From contig JAEWDM010000019.1 in assembly GCA_023390115.1 (NCBI GenBank), positions 259,136-323,135 on the forward strand: a DNA stretch of 64,000 nt, written 5' to 3'. Below, in pieces: positions 1-8,510 of the stretch. This DNA is from Bacillota bacterium (GTDB lineage: Bacteria > Bacillota > Clostridia > Acetivibrionales > DSM-27016). Positions within the stretch are counted from its first letter, which is position 1; every line of letters begins with the position of its first letter. The translations under genes and the position numbers were made by a program. Under the pieces are notes generated by a model. The model made no database searches and had not been told where the DNA came from. It was given only the letters and a program-made list of their open reading frames with translations.

Positions 1-4
1 TCAT
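1..4 (-). CDS. Start of the next minus-strand gene, cut by the window edge
   Basis: An ATG on the minus strand (positions 4-2) is preceded by GGGGGAG at 17-11 with a 6-base spacer, a normal clostridial ribosome site. It follows the upp stop by about 70 bases, so it is probably the next gene of the same operon. Only one codon lies inside the window, so the product cannot be told. Confidence 0.4.
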
Positions 5-73
5 ATTGCACTCCCCCTAACCTTCAATGGAGCCAAATATATCCCCTTAATCGCTTCTTTATGCAGACAATTG

Positions 74-703
74 CTATTTAGTTCCAAACAGCCTGTCTCC
101 CGCATCTCCCAGGCCCGGAACGATATAGCAGTGGTCGTTCAGCTTCTCATCTACACATGCACAGTATATTTCAACATCGGGATGCGATTCGTTAACTCTT
201 TTTATACCCTCCGGAGCCGCTATAAGGCACATGAGCTTTACACTGCTTACTCCCTTATCCTTTATAAACTGTATTGCAGCAGATGCAGAACCTCCTGTGG
301 CAAGCATGGGATCTAAAATAACAATATCCCTTTCCGCCGCATCAACGGGAAGCTTGCAGTAATACTCCACCGGCTTTAAGGTATCAGGGTCCCTGTAAAG
401 TCCTATATGCCCCACCTTTGCCATGGGCAGCAACTGTATCATCCCATCCACCATTCCCAGTCCGGCCCTTAAAATAGGCACAATCCCAAGCTTCTTGCCG
501 GAAATGACCTTTGTTTTTGCAATACCTACCGGGGTTTCTATTTCTACCTCCTTAAGGGGCATGTTTCTTGTCACTTCATATCCCATAAGCATCGAAATTT
601 CTGAAACCAGTTCCCTAAATTCCTTTGTGTTCGTATTTTTATCTCTCAAAAGGGATATCTTATGTTGTATAAGAGGATGATCAAAAATAAAGACGTTATT
701 CAT
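74..703 (-). CDS. upp: Uracil phosphoribosyltransferase
   Basis: This 209-residue protein, the usual Upp length, converts uracil and PRPP to UMP in pyrimidine salvage. The PRPP loop is visible as VILDPMLATGGSA near residue 130, and the uracil-binding C-terminal part as YIVPGLGDAGDRLFGTK. The N-terminus (FDHPLIQHKISLLRDKNT) is family-typical. It is the last complete gene of a minus-strand run with rpiB upstream (17-base gap), an order common in Clostridia. Identification is secure. Confidence 0.97.
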   Translation of the reverse strand: MNNVFIFDHPLIQHKISLLRDKNTNTKEFRELVSEISMLMGYEVTRNMPLKEVEIETPVGIAKTKVISGKKLGIVPILRAGLGMVDGMIQLLPMAKVGHIGLYRDPDTLKPVEYYCKLPVDAAERDIVILDPMLATGGSASAAIQFIKDKGVSSVKLMCLIAAPEGIKRVNESHPDVEIYCACVDEKLNDHCYIVPGLGDAGDRLFGTK

Positions 704-719
704 GCCGCAAATACCTCCC

Positions 720-1166
720 TTATTTTAAAAAGTTTTTTTCTATCTCACAGATTTTATTTACTCGTGTTAAATGCCTTCCGCCCTTAAACTCTGACTTAAG
801 CCAGGTATGTACTATATCCAGCGCGAGGTCCACCCCTACCACACGTCCGCCCAGTGCAAGTATATTTGCATTATTATGCTCCCTGCTCATCCTTGCCATA
901 TAGCTGTCAGTGCAAACCGCAGCTCTTATTCCGCGCACCTTGTTCGCCGCTATAGAAATACCCAGGCCCGTCCCACATATAAGTATTCCCTTTTCACACT
1001 CGTTATTTATTATTGCCTGCGCGACAGGCAGAGCAATATCAGGATAATCCACCGAATGCTCACTGCAGATTCCAAAATCCTTTACTTCATATTTTTCAGC
1101 TTCAAGAAACTCCATAACCTTCAACTTTAATGCGTAGCCCCCATGGTCACTGCCTATTGCAATCAT
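720..1166 (-). CDS. rpiB: Ribose-5-phosphate isomerase B
   Basis: The 148-residue protein belongs to the RpiB/LacAB family and interconverts ribulose-5-phosphate and ribose-5-phosphate in the pentose phosphate pathway. It begins MIAIGSDHGGYALK and keeps the catalytic-cysteine segment GILICGTGLGISIAANK and the HNNANILALGGR stretch. An upstream in-frame ATG at 1184 exists, but its codons overlap a strong GAGGAGG placed 8 bases before the ATG at 1166, so 1166 is the start. It sits between the phosphatase gene and upp in one apparent operon. Confidence 0.95.
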   Translation of the reverse strand: MIAIGSDHGGYALKLKVMEFLEAEKYEVKDFGICSEHSVDYPDIALPVAQAIINNECEKGILICGTGLGISIAANKVRGIRAAVCTDSYMARMSREHNNANILALGGRVVGVDLALDIVHTWLKSEFKGGRHLTRVNKICEIEKNFLK

Positions 1167-1270
1167 TGCTGGTATCCTCCTCATTTACTTTTCATAATTA
1201 TTTTATAGTATCAGGTTTTATATGTCAAAAAAACTTTCCACCTGAAATTTTTCTTATAAAATCTTTATTG

Positions 1271-1768
1271 CTACTCCTTCTCCAGTCTGCGCAAAACCTT
1301 TTCCAAAGAATGCTTTATTTCTCGCGCGCACTGCTTATACACATTGAGTGGCATTCCGTACGGATCTACAATATCAAGATCATAATTGGAGGTACCCGAG
1401 GTATAGTAATCAGTAGCCCCGGAAGCATACTCCTTAAGAGTAAATACTTTACCGCGCGCCTTAGGAAACATCGAAACAATCCCTTCCTTATGGGCTCTGG
1501 TCATAGCCAATACTATGGATGCTTCGTCTATATCCCTGCTGGTTACCTGCTTTGAGCGGTGAAGGCTTATGTCAATGTCCCACTGCTCCATCAACGCCCT
1601 GATTGCGTTGCCGCTGGCGCCGTCCCCTGTAAAGGCGGCAATTCCCGCAGAACTACAGGTATATTCCCCGGACAGCTTAGCATTATCATTCACAATAGAT
1701 TTAAAAATACCTTCGGCCATACTGCTTCTGCAGGTATTCCCCGTACAGATAAAAAGTATATTTTTCAT
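1271..1768 (-). CDS. Low-molecular-weight phosphatase, probably protein-arginine phosphatase (YwlE type)
   Basis: The 165-residue protein has the P-loop CTGNTCRSSMAEG at the N-terminus and the DPYG acid loop (DIVDPYGMPLNVYKQ) near the C-terminus, the two hallmarks of low-molecular-weight PTPs. The threonine in CTGNTCRS, in place of the bulky residue of tyrosine phosphatases, and the VFTLKEY segment resemble Bacillus YwlE, which removes phosphate from arginine placed by McsB. The substrate is therefore inferred as phosphoarginine; a tyrosine-phosphatase role cannot be excluded. It lies between sua5 and rpiB, as in many Firmicutes. Confidence 0.88.
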   Translation of the reverse strand: MKNILFICTGNTCRSSMAEGIFKSIVNDNAKLSGEYTCSSAGIAAFTGDGASGNAIRALMEQWDIDISLHRSKQVTSRDIDEASIVLAMTRAHKEGIVSMFPKARGKVFTLKEYASGATDYYTSGTSNYDLDIVDPYGMPLNVYKQCAREIKHSLEKVLRRLEKE

Positions 1769-1790
1769 AGCTTTAGCCCCAATTCCCTCA

Positions 1791-2843
1791 TCAAACCCTT
1801 ATTATATTATACCCTGCCGCCTTATTCATCCTGTTCATAACAGCAAGACCTATTCCCGTATTGTCTATTGCCTCTGATATTATTACCTGTACACCCATGG
1901 AATCCAGTTCCCTTAAAACCTGAAACAGGCGCGCCGCTATCGTCTCGGGATTTTCCCTGTCACCCATTGATATTACATTTTCAAAAGGGTACATGGCTAT
2001 AGTCTGCCGTGTAGCCAGTATTCCAGTTTTTATGCCCCTGCTTTTATACTCGCCCGCCAATTTCTTTATATTAAAGACAATGTGTTGAATCTCTCCCTCC
2101 ACAACAATCACCTTCGCTTTTGGAGAGTAATGAGTATACTTCATTCCGGGAGCTTTGGGAACAGAATCCTTTTTTACTCCGTCCACAACTGATGGATCAA
2201 TACTCATAGCGCCTAACAGGCTCTCTAGCTGCAATGGAGTTATTCCTCCCGGCCTCAGTATCACAGGAGGCACCGACGTCATATCCACTACCGTGGATTC
2301 CAGACCGACTTGCGCACTTCCCGCGTCAATGATAACAGGCACCTTACCCTGCAAATCCTCCATAACATGGCGGGCAATCGTAGGACTGGGAAGGCCTGAT
2401 GTGTTTGCACTGGGCGCCGCTATAGGAACACCTGCCTCCCGTATTAAAGCCAAAGCTACAGGGTGCGCGGGCATTCTTACACCTACGGTATCCAGCCCCG
2501 CCGTGACAGAATCAGGAACTATGCCGGACTTTTCCATAATGATGGTAAGAGGTCCCGGCCAAAGTTTGTCCATCATAAGCGAGGCCTTGTAAGGGATATG
2601 ATTAACCAAACCATTGACAGACTCTTTGCATGCAACATGCACAATCAGGGGATTGTCTCCCGGACGTCCCTTTGCTTCAAAAATTCCTGAAACAGCATTC
2701 CCGTCCAGTGCGTTGGCTCCCAATCCATACACCGTTTCGGTAGGAAATGCCACCAGGCCGCCGGACTTTATGACCTCAGCACAGTACCCAAGCTTTTTCA
2801 TATCTATGTTATTTACATCCAGCGCAATAATTTCAGTTTTCAC
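1791..2843 (-). CDS. sua5: Threonylcarbamoyl-AMP synthase, two-domain Sua5 type
   Basis: Sua5 makes threonylcarbamoyl-AMP from threonine, bicarbonate and ATP for the t6A37 modification of ANN-decoding tRNAs. The YrdC domain fills the first 200 residues (GGLVAFPTETVYGLGANAL, KGRPGDNPLIVH, SANTSGLPSPT), followed by the Sua5 domain beginning at the APGMKYTHYSPKAK linker. GTG at 2843 is preferred over TTG at 2864: it has GGGAAGG about 9 bases upstream and gives the usual N-terminus KTEIIALDV. That leaves a 17-base gap to the ZIP gene upstream. Confidence 0.95.
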   Translation of the reverse strand: MKTEIIALDVNNIDMKKLGYCAEVIKSGGLVAFPTETVYGLGANALDGNAVSGIFEAKGRPGDNPLIVHVACKESVNGLVNHIPYKASLMMDKLWPGPLTIIMEKSGIVPDSVTAGLDTVGVRMPAHPVALALIREAGVPIAAPSANTSGLPSPTIARHVMEDLQGKVPVIIDAGSAQVGLESTVVDMTSVPPVILRPGGITPLQLESLLGAMSIDPSVVDGVKKDSVPKAPGMKYTHYSPKAKVIVVEGEIQHIVFNIKKLAGEYKSRGIKTGILATRQTIAMYPFENVISMGDRENPETIAARLFQVLRELDSMGVQVIISEAIDNTGIGLAVMNRMNKAAGYNIIRV

Positions 2844-2860
2844 GCACCCGTGCCTTCCCT

Positions 2861-3601
2861 TCAATTATATATTGTAACTAAAATGCCGCATAAAATACCG
2901 ATAACATTTCCTACGGATGGAAGTCTTCCCGTGTATAGCCTTTTTGATTGAGGTATAATCTCCGCACACACTATATAAAGCATTGCCCCTGCCGCAAAGC
3001 CCAGGCATACGGATATGAAAAGCTGTGAAAGCTCTCCCAGAACAGCCCCTGCCAAAGTACCGAATCCCATCGGTACACCTGAAAGCACCGTAATTAAAAA
3101 TGCCTTCATTTTTGAAAATCCCCCGGCTCTCATGGGTACAGCCATTGCCACTCCCTCCGGGATATCATGTATCAATATAACAAGGGTAAGCGTAATCCCC
3201 AGGCTTGCAGATGCCTCAAAGCCCGAACCCACCGCAAAGCCCTCGGGAAAATTATGCAGCGCAATGCCCATTGCCGTGAGTATTCCGGTCTGCAAAAGCT
3301 TGTCTGCTCCACACTTCCTCTTGAATATCTCTGCCCTGTTCATCATATTTTCAAATAATATGACAGTACAAACACCTGCAAATATCCCAAAAAAGGTCAG
3401 GCCTGCACTTCCCAGCCTGAATGCTTCCGGTATCAGCTCGAAGCATACAACAGAGATCATTATCCCTGCCGAAAATTCCAGTATGAGGCTCATAAAGCGG
3501 TTGCTTATATCGTTAATAAAAAAAGCCATAAGTCCGCCTATAGAGGTCCCTATAATTCCTGATGCCAGACCTATTAACGTAACACGGATCAAATATTCCA
3601 T
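2861..3601 (-). CDS. ZIP-family metal transporter
   Basis: A 246-residue integral membrane protein with about eight hydrophobic segments. Helices IV and V carry the metal-binding signatures ALHNFPEGFAVG and IHDIPEGVAMAVP that define ZIP/ZupT/GufA transporters, which import zinc or other divalent metals. Start ATG at 3601 is preceded by GGGGGAG with a short spacer. It lies between prfA and sua5 in the same direction. Metal specificity cannot be read from sequence. Confidence 0.93.
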   Translation of the reverse strand: MEYLIRVTLIGLASGIIGTSIGGLMAFFINDISNRFMSLILEFSAGIMISVVCFELIPEAFRLGSAGLTFFGIFAGVCTVILFENMMNRAEIFKRKCGADKLLQTGILTAMGIALHNFPEGFAVGSGFEASASLGITLTLVILIHDIPEGVAMAVPMRAGGFSKMKAFLITVLSGVPMGFGTLAGAVLGELSQLFISVCLGFAAGAMLYIVCAEIIPQSKRLYTGRLPSVGNVIGILCGILVTIYN

Positions 3602-3694
3602 AGCTCCCCCCGATAATAAAACATTTCCTTATAATCTTATTCCGGAAGGAGCGGTAATATTGCAGCATTTCACCAGATAAAGGTTATAACATCT

Positions 3695-4774
3695 TCAGTC
3701 CTCTTCATCGCTTCCGCTCCCGAGCCTCCCTGCATGGTCTGAAGTGATCAGAGCATCAAAGATCTCGTCGAAATCTCCGTTTAAAATCTCCTCCAGCTTA
3801 TATAAGGTAAGGCCTATTCTATGATCCGTAACTCTGCCCTGAGGGTAATTATATGTCCTGATTCTTTCACTTCTGTCCCCAGTCCCCACCTGGCTTTTCC
3901 TTGCTTGTGCAACTTCGGAATTCTGCTGCATCTGTGCAATGTCATAAAGCTTTGATCTTAGAATTTTCATTGCTCTGTCCTTATTTTTATGCTGAGATCT
4001 CTGATCCTGACAGGTAACTACGATGCCGCTCGGCCTGTGCGTTATCCTGATGGCCGAATCGGTCTTGTTTATGTGCTGTCCTCCCGCACCCGATGCACGA
4101 TATGTATCTATATCCAAATCTGAGGCGTTTATTTCCACATCTACGTCATCAACCTCAGGCAAAACCGCTACTGTAATGGTAGAGGTATGTATTCTGCCGC
4201 TTGATTCAGTGGAAGGCACTCTTTGGACCCTATGCACTCCGCTCTCGAATTTTAAGCGGCTGTAAGCGCCCTTTGCCTCTATTGAAAACACCACTTCCTT
4301 AAAGCCTCCCAGCTCGGTGGCATTGGAATCAAGTATTTCTGTTTTCCACCGTCTTCGCTCGGAATACATGGAATACGCCCTGAAAAGAACTCCTGCAAAT
4401 AGAGCGGCTTCTTCCCCGCCCGCACCTCCTCTTATTTCAACAATGACGCTTCTGTCATCATTAGGATCCTTGGGCAGCAGCAATATTTTCAGCTCCTGCT
4501 TAACACTGTCAAAGCGTCCATAAAGCTCCTTCAATTCAGCTTCGGCCATTTCCTTAAAGTCCTTGTCGGAATTATCTCCAAGAAGCTCTTTAGTCTCGTC
4601 GATATCATTGCTGATTTTTTTGTATTCACGGTATTTTGATACAATATCCTCCAGCTCAGAATGCTCTTTCATCAGCTTCCTATACTCATCCTGATTTGAA
4701 ATAACAGCAGGATCGCTTAGCTTCAGGTTAATTTCATCGTATCTGTTTTCCAGCACTTCAAGTTTGTCGAACAT
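3695..4774 (-). CDS. prfA: Peptide chain release factor 1
   Basis: RF1 (359 residues) recognises UAA and UAG and triggers peptide release on the ribosome. The GGQ loop is present (ASGAGGQHINKTDSAIR) and the codon-recognition region has the PxT-type segment RVPSTESSGRIHTS. The N-terminal coiled region and length are typical. ATG at 4774 (MFDKLE) is chosen over ATG at 4786, because the codons between them form the GAGGTG ribosome site. It heads the prfA-ZIP-sua5-phosphatase-rpiB-upp run. Confidence 0.97.
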   Translation of the reverse strand: MFDKLEVLENRYDEINLKLSDPAVISNQDEYRKLMKEHSELEDIVSKYREYKKISNDIDETKELLGDNSDKDFKEMAEAELKELYGRFDSVKQELKILLLPKDPNDDRSVIVEIRGGAGGEEAALFAGVLFRAYSMYSERRRWKTEILDSNATELGGFKEVVFSIEAKGAYSRLKFESGVHRVQRVPSTESSGRIHTSTITVAVLPEVDDVDVEINASDLDIDTYRASGAGGQHINKTDSAIRITHRPSGIVVTCQDQRSQHKNKDRAMKILRSKLYDIAQMQQNSEVAQARKSQVGTGDRSERIRTYNYPQGRVTDHRIGLTLYKLEEILNGDFDEIFDALITSDHAGRLGSGSDEED

Positions 4775-4979
4775 TCCACACCTCATGTATAAAAATGAAT
4801 TTACGATGTTATATTATAGCATAATATATTATCCAAATCTACAATTATAAATAATAGAAATTTATCCCATGAGCTATTTGTCTTGCTTATAAATATAAAA
4901 AGTTATATTATTTTGTTTAAGAAGGATTTTTTTATTTTATAAAGAATTTATTAATATAAGCTTTTAGGAGATTAATGGT

Positions 4980-5159
4980 ATGAATACGCCGCAGCATGGT
5001 CAAGTCCGACCGGATAAGAAGGTAGAAAAGAGTATAGACGATTACTCGGGTACCAAATCGATATTTTCCGTTATGCTCAAAAATGGCATGATTACACAGA
5101 AGGAATATAAAAAGTGTATAAAAGAGCTTTGCAGAAATTATTTAAGTACACGAATATAG
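4980..5159 (+). CDS. Small 59-residue protein with a SHOCT-like C-terminal helix pair
   Basis: An ATG at 4980 preceded by TTAGGAG with a 9-base spacer opens a 59-residue frame ending in TAG at 5159. The second half (SVMLKNGMITQKEYKKCIKE) has the pattern of SHOCT-like helical hairpins, short helix, G(I/M)IT turn, E, then a basic helix. No membrane segment is present. It stands alone on the plus strand between prfA and the YjcZ-like gene. Function is unknown; the ribosome site and pattern support it being real. Confidence 0.6.
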   Translation: MNTPQHGQVRPDKKVEKSIDDYSGTKSIFSVMLKNGMITQKEYKKCIKELCRNYLSTRI

Positions 5160-5237
5160 TTTTGCGCGGTTAGCGCAGAAAAGGGAAGGCGCATATGCCC
5201 TCCCTGTCCTGGCTTTAAGCTTTTAAGCTATGTACAT

Positions 5238-5384
5238 TTAATCCTTGCAATATGCATTGTTGCCGAATCCTCCAAAACCACCAAATCCGCCGCAGCAGCA
5301 TAGGATAATAATTATAACTATTATCCATATCCACTCGCCTCCTCCTCCGAAGAAGCCGCCAAATCCACCTCTTTCATCTGACAT
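5238..5384 (-). CDS. Small YjcZ-like membrane peptide, glycine-rich
   Basis: A 48-residue protein starting MSDERGGFGGFFGGGG, with one hydrophobic segment (EWIWIIVIIIILCCC) followed by GGFGGFGGFGNNAYCKD. This Gly/Phe/Tyr-rich plus single-TM pattern is that of the sporulation-associated YjcZ family. ATG at 5384 has AAGGAGTG just upstream; a longer in-frame start at 5492 lacks such a site. A second such peptide lies at 7755-7883, both flanking the metalloprotease gene. A role in the spore envelope is inferred from family only. Confidence 0.7.
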   Translation of the reverse strand: MSDERGGFGGFFGGGGEWIWIIVIIIILCCCGGFGGFGGFGNNAYCKD

Positions 5385-5634
5385 AATTAATTCACTCCTT
5401 TCAAAATCACTATTCGGTATTGCGGGAACAATTCCAATGCAAATTTTTATAATGCTTACAAATTTTTCAAGAATACTTGACAAATCTGCCAATAGTGTTT
5501 TGCACTGCTATAACAGACTTTTTAATCCATGCTGTGTTTTTATTTATAGTCCCAATAGCCTTTTACAGTCACTATCATACTATTCATGGCTCTTGATTTG
5601 TGTTACTCTCCTTACAGAGAATAAATAAAATTTT

Positions 5635-7647
5635 TCAGGTATTGACGGAATAATTATAATAAACCCTATCCGTTTTTCTATGTGCATTGATAGGAATCAA
5701 GCATATTTCCTTATGCATTTCTCCAAAGCTTTCACATATTATTTGTGCTCTGCTGTTTCTTCCTGATATCTGAACATCTGAAATTTCGCAGGAATCATCG
5801 CTGCGCTTTCTTTTTTGAAGCTTAAACTTTATTCCTTTATCGCCGCGCCTTTCAACCGTTATTTTGAGATTTTTCCCTGCAGCCCCGGAAGATGGCTTAA
5901 AAAGTATATAGCAGGATGCCATGTGATCCAGCCTACCGCTTTGATCTCCAACGGGATATGCCGTATATATGTTTTTTATTTTGAGGGCTGCGGTCCACAA
6001 TGCGCCTTCCTTGTAATATTGGGCAGGATTAAAGTTGCAGGCGGCAAATCTTCCGAATGCTGTCTCGATACTATCCTTGGGATCCATTTCCCTTATGGCA
6101 TCATTGATGGCATTTAAGCTGTTTCGATGAGCTTTTGCCTGAAGCTCCCACACCCTTTTTATAATCTTATGCCCTCCCATATTTTCCGAAAGGTATTTTG
6201 CAAATATAACTCCTCCGTAATTGCTTTGTTCAAGCGATTTATGAGGATTGGAAAATACCCTGTCTACATACTGAATATAGTCATTAATTCCGGTATATAT
6301 TTCATCCTCATTCCATGTGGCCGTTGCCTCCTTCCACCATGAATCGGCATCTGCGTTATACGCATTCTGTACGGCATGGAAAAACTCGTGTGCAGCCGTA
6401 ACTCTCATGCAATCATTCCTGCTTTTTTTAAAGCCCTTTGAAGCAGCGTAGCTGTTGTCTATACATATATAGCAGGACGATGTTCTGGGCCCCCATGATG
6501 CCATTCCATAAAAGGTTTTGGGAAACATCACTCCGTATATTCCCCTGAGGTCGTATACATATATGTCAAAATCCTTTTTGCCGGGATCGAGCGCAGGGGG
6601 TTTAAAGCCTCTTGTCTCACACGTTATATGCCTTGAATTGTCAAAGGCGTCTCCCACGGACTCTATATAATCTGGAATGCCGCTCCTGTTGGTATCTGCC
6701 GCAGATACCGCATTTGCTCCCGACAGGGTGTAATGTACTTTAAAGTATCCCGATTTGCTGGTATAAACCCTGTCCAGCTTAGGAGGAGATGATATGTATC
6801 GTTCAGCCTCTCTTTTAATCTCACTGTCGGCATTATCTCCCGAGATATAGTCATATATCTCCTTTATCATTGTAGTAGCACTTTTAATAGGCACTGAAGA
6901 CCTATACTCCCTCACGAGCTTTTGACTGTCAAATATGGAATACAGATAATGAAGTATTTTTTTCTTTTCGTCCAGAATTCCATTTTCAAAAGCCATCCTT
7001 ACCTTTCCCTCGGAAGACACCTCGGGAATTTTTGTATTTATTGAAACCTGCCGGGTTATACTTCCCGCAGATACATTCACATTCAGCTTAACGCTCTGCA
7101 AATCCTTATTTCTGGGACAAAACCTGCTGTCCTCGAGACTAAGCTGCCGGTTGTCAAACGAATATCTTACCTTTCCTGCCAGTATGTTTCCGTCCCGATC
7201 TTTTAAAACCATGTTCAGAGAGAACTCCTCGTTAAATTCAACCTCCTGCATGTCTCCCGTTTTTAATTCTATAGAAGCCACATCCCTTAATGCAAAGTCA
7301 TTTGCAGAGGACTTTTTTTCATCAATATATATATCAGTGTTTATCGCTCCCGTACCTTCAGGAAGCGTATTTATGTCCAAGCTTACGGTATATTTCCCTC
7401 CATCCGCATCAAAGCTGTATTCTCCGTTTTCATCCGTTGTTATACTTGATATAAGCCTTTCCTTTATTACAAAAACCCCATCATCCTTTCCCGAATCAAT
7501 TTTATTTTTGGGATCAGACCTGTAAAGATTTACTGTAACACCTGGAAGTATCTGCTCATCCTTATCCATAGCATTATTATGGTTGGAATCTTTGTATACA
7601 ACCCCTTTAATAACTTTTTTAGCAGTATCCCTTGTAATCATATGCAT
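5635..7647 (-). CDS. Large HEFFH metalloprotease with N-terminal SdrD-B-like domain
   Basis: A 670-residue protein. Residues 12-120 resemble a prealbumin-like SdrD-B repeat (GVVYKDSNHNNAMDKDEQ, TDENGEYSF, GKYTVSLD). A second beta region spans about 125-215. The C-terminal half resembles MXAN_6640-type putative metalloproteases: ADTNRSGIPDYIES, the zinc motif AAHEFFHAVQNAYN (residues 418-431), and WWKEATATW about 15 residues later, where Glu440 could be a third ligand. No signal peptide or anchor is visible although such domains are normally extracellular. ATG at 7647 has GGAGGTG upstream. Neighbours are two YjcZ-like peptides. Substrate unknown. Confidence 0.75.
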   Translation of the reverse strand: MHMITRDTAKKVIKGVVYKDSNHNNAMDKDEQILPGVTVNLYRSDPKNKIDSGKDDGVFVIKERLISSITTDENGEYSFDADGGKYTVSLDINTLPEGTGAINTDIYIDEKKSSANDFALRDVASIELKTGDMQEVEFNEEFSLNMVLKDRDGNILAGKVRYSFDNRQLSLEDSRFCPRNKDLQSVKLNVNVSAGSITRQVSINTKIPEVSSEGKVRMAFENGILDEKKKILHYLYSIFDSQKLVREYRSSVPIKSATTMIKEIYDYISGDNADSEIKREAERYISSPPKLDRVYTSKSGYFKVHYTLSGANAVSAADTNRSGIPDYIESVGDAFDNSRHITCETRGFKPPALDPGKKDFDIYVYDLRGIYGVMFPKTFYGMASWGPRTSSCYICIDNSYAASKGFKKSRNDCMRVTAAHEFFHAVQNAYNADADSWWKEATATWNEDEIYTGINDYIQYVDRVFSNPHKSLEQSNYGGVIFAKYLSENMGGHKIIKRVWELQAKAHRNSLNAINDAIREMDPKDSIETAFGRFAACNFNPAQYYKEGALWTAALKIKNIYTAYPVGDQSGRLDHMASCYILFKPSSGAAGKNLKITVERRGDKGIKFKLQKRKRSDDSCEISDVQISGRNSRAQIICESFGEMHKEICLIPINAHRKTDRVYYNYSVNT

Positions 7648-7712
7648 ATATTTTCACCTCCGCTCAAATAATCAAATATATATCCTGAATAAAAACTATG
7701 GCGATTATATAA

Positions 7713-7740
7713 ATAGAAGCCACCAACCGGTGACTTCTAT
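7713..7740 (-). terminator. Intrinsic terminator after the 42-residue YjcZ-like gene
   Basis: A 12-base stem (ATAGAAGTCACC / GGTGGCTTCTAT, one mismatch, 4-base loop) lies 15 bases past the stop codon at 7755 and is followed on the minus strand by TTATAT. The T-run is short but the stem is strong. Confidence 0.65.
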
Positions 7741-7754
7741 CTTTAGGAGTATGT

Positions 7755-7883
7755 TTACGCGTTATCCTTGCAAACACCATAACCTATTCCACCGCACCAA
7801 AACAGCAGAAGGAATATGATTATAAAAAACAGTATTGTAGAATTATTTCCAAAAAATCCGTCAAACCCTCCACATGCACCCAT
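7755..7883 (-). CDS. Small 42-residue YjcZ-like membrane peptide
   Basis: The minus-strand ATG at 7883 has AAAGGAGAG 5 bases upstream and opens MGACGGFDGFFGNNST, then one hydrophobic segment (ILFFIIIFLLLFW), then CGGIGYGVCKDNA. The Gly-rich ends around a single TM and the C-terminal C-K-D-N match the peptide at 5238-5384 in plan, so both look like members of the YjcZ group of short sporulation-associated proteins. A terminator at 7713-7740 closes the gene. Confidence 0.65.
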   Translation of the reverse strand: MGACGGFDGFFGNNSTILFFIIIFLLLFWCGGIGYGVCKDNA

Positions 7884-8059
7884 ATGAACTCTCCTTTCAG
7901 CTTTATGTTAATATTAATTTCATTTGTAATATTAATATATTAATAGATTTAGGCATTTGTTACATAAAGTGCAGGTAAAAATATATTGGAAATACAAACA
8001 TCACAACAAATGCTCATAATAAATTATAATAAATCCCATAACAATTAAATTAATCCTTG

Positions 8060-8088
8060 TTGACAAGGAGCGGCATCTAATGTAAAAT
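8060..8088 (+). promoter_or_regulatory. Sigma-A promoter for tRNA-Ser
   Basis: TTGACA (8060-8065), a 17-base spacer, and TAAAAT (8083-8088) lie 41 bases before the tRNA-Ser gene. Confidence 0.8.
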
Positions 8089-8128
8089 AGTTAAGCGGTA
8101 TTGATATTTGTGCCGTATAATTTTATAT

Positions 8129-8220
8129 GGAAAGATGGCTGAGCTGGTCTAAGGCGCACGACTGGAAATCGTGTGTCGGCTAATACCCGACCGAGGGTTC
8201 GAATCCCTCTCTTTCCGCCA
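8129..8220 (+). tRNA. tRNA-Ser (GGA)
   Basis: A 92-base class II tRNA. The acceptor stem GGAAAGA / TCTTTCC closes on discriminator G plus an encoded CCA. The anticodon stem-loop CACGA-CTGGAAA-TCGTG gives anticodon GGA, a long variable arm follows (TGTCGG...CCGAC), and the T loop is GGTTCGAATCC. It has its own promoter and terminator, so it is a single-gene unit. Confidence 0.97.
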
Positions 8221-8228
8221 AAATTTGT

Positions 8229-8265
8229 CTGAAAGCCCTTGAAAAGCAAGGGCTTTCAGCGTTTT
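8229..8265 (+). terminator. Intrinsic terminator of tRNA-Ser
   Basis: A perfect 13-base stem CTGAAAGCCCTTG (8229-8241) / CAAGGGCTTTCAG (8247-8259) with loop AAAAG, followed by CGTTTT. Confidence 0.9.
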
Positions 8266-8272
8266 AAACAAG

Positions 8273-8319
8273 AAAAACTGTGCTTAAATTGATAAAAAAT
8301 CAATACCGGTACAGTTTTT
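8273..8319. terminator. Terminator-like inverted repeat beside the transposase remnant
   Basis: AAAAACTGT (8273-8281) pairs with ACAGTTTTT (8311-8319), with an inner hairpin ATTGAT...ATCAAT. Runs of A and T at both ends would allow termination on either strand. It may end the transposase gene or be part of an old IS end. Confidence 0.45.
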
Positions 8320-8364
8320 GATATTTATTAATGAAACTTCACAAGAAATACTGAAAAATACTTT

Positions 8365-8510
8365 CTACATTACTGCTATCAAAGTTTTGACTCCAACCAT
8401 ATTAATCGCTCTTCTCATATTGTAGGCAAGAAAACTAAGCCCCAGCCCGGCTGTTGCTTTCTCCTTGCCCTTGCATAATAAACAATAAGTTTTGCGATCC
8501 AATGTAATGG
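8365..8510 (-). pseudogene. C-terminal remnant of an IS1182-family transposase
   Basis: Translating the minus strand directly downstream of the GNAT stop gives about 45 residues ending in a stop at 8365-8367: ITLDRKTYCLL, then KGKEKATAGLGLSFLAYNMR, then RAINMVGVKTLIAV. The LSFLAYNMRRAIN...GVK ending is characteristic of IS1182-type DDE transposases. No start codon, upstream domain or second IS end is present, so this is a decayed tail of a lost element. Confidence 0.75.

Noticed and set aside
2155..2592. 145-residue plus-strand open frame inside sua5
   Set aside because: It is the antisense shadow of a clear Sua5 coding region with no ribosome site or recognisable domain.
5166..5215. Terminator after the 59-residue gene (AGGGAAGGC / GCCCTCCCT)
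   Set aside because: The pairing is imperfect and no T-run follows; too weak to list.
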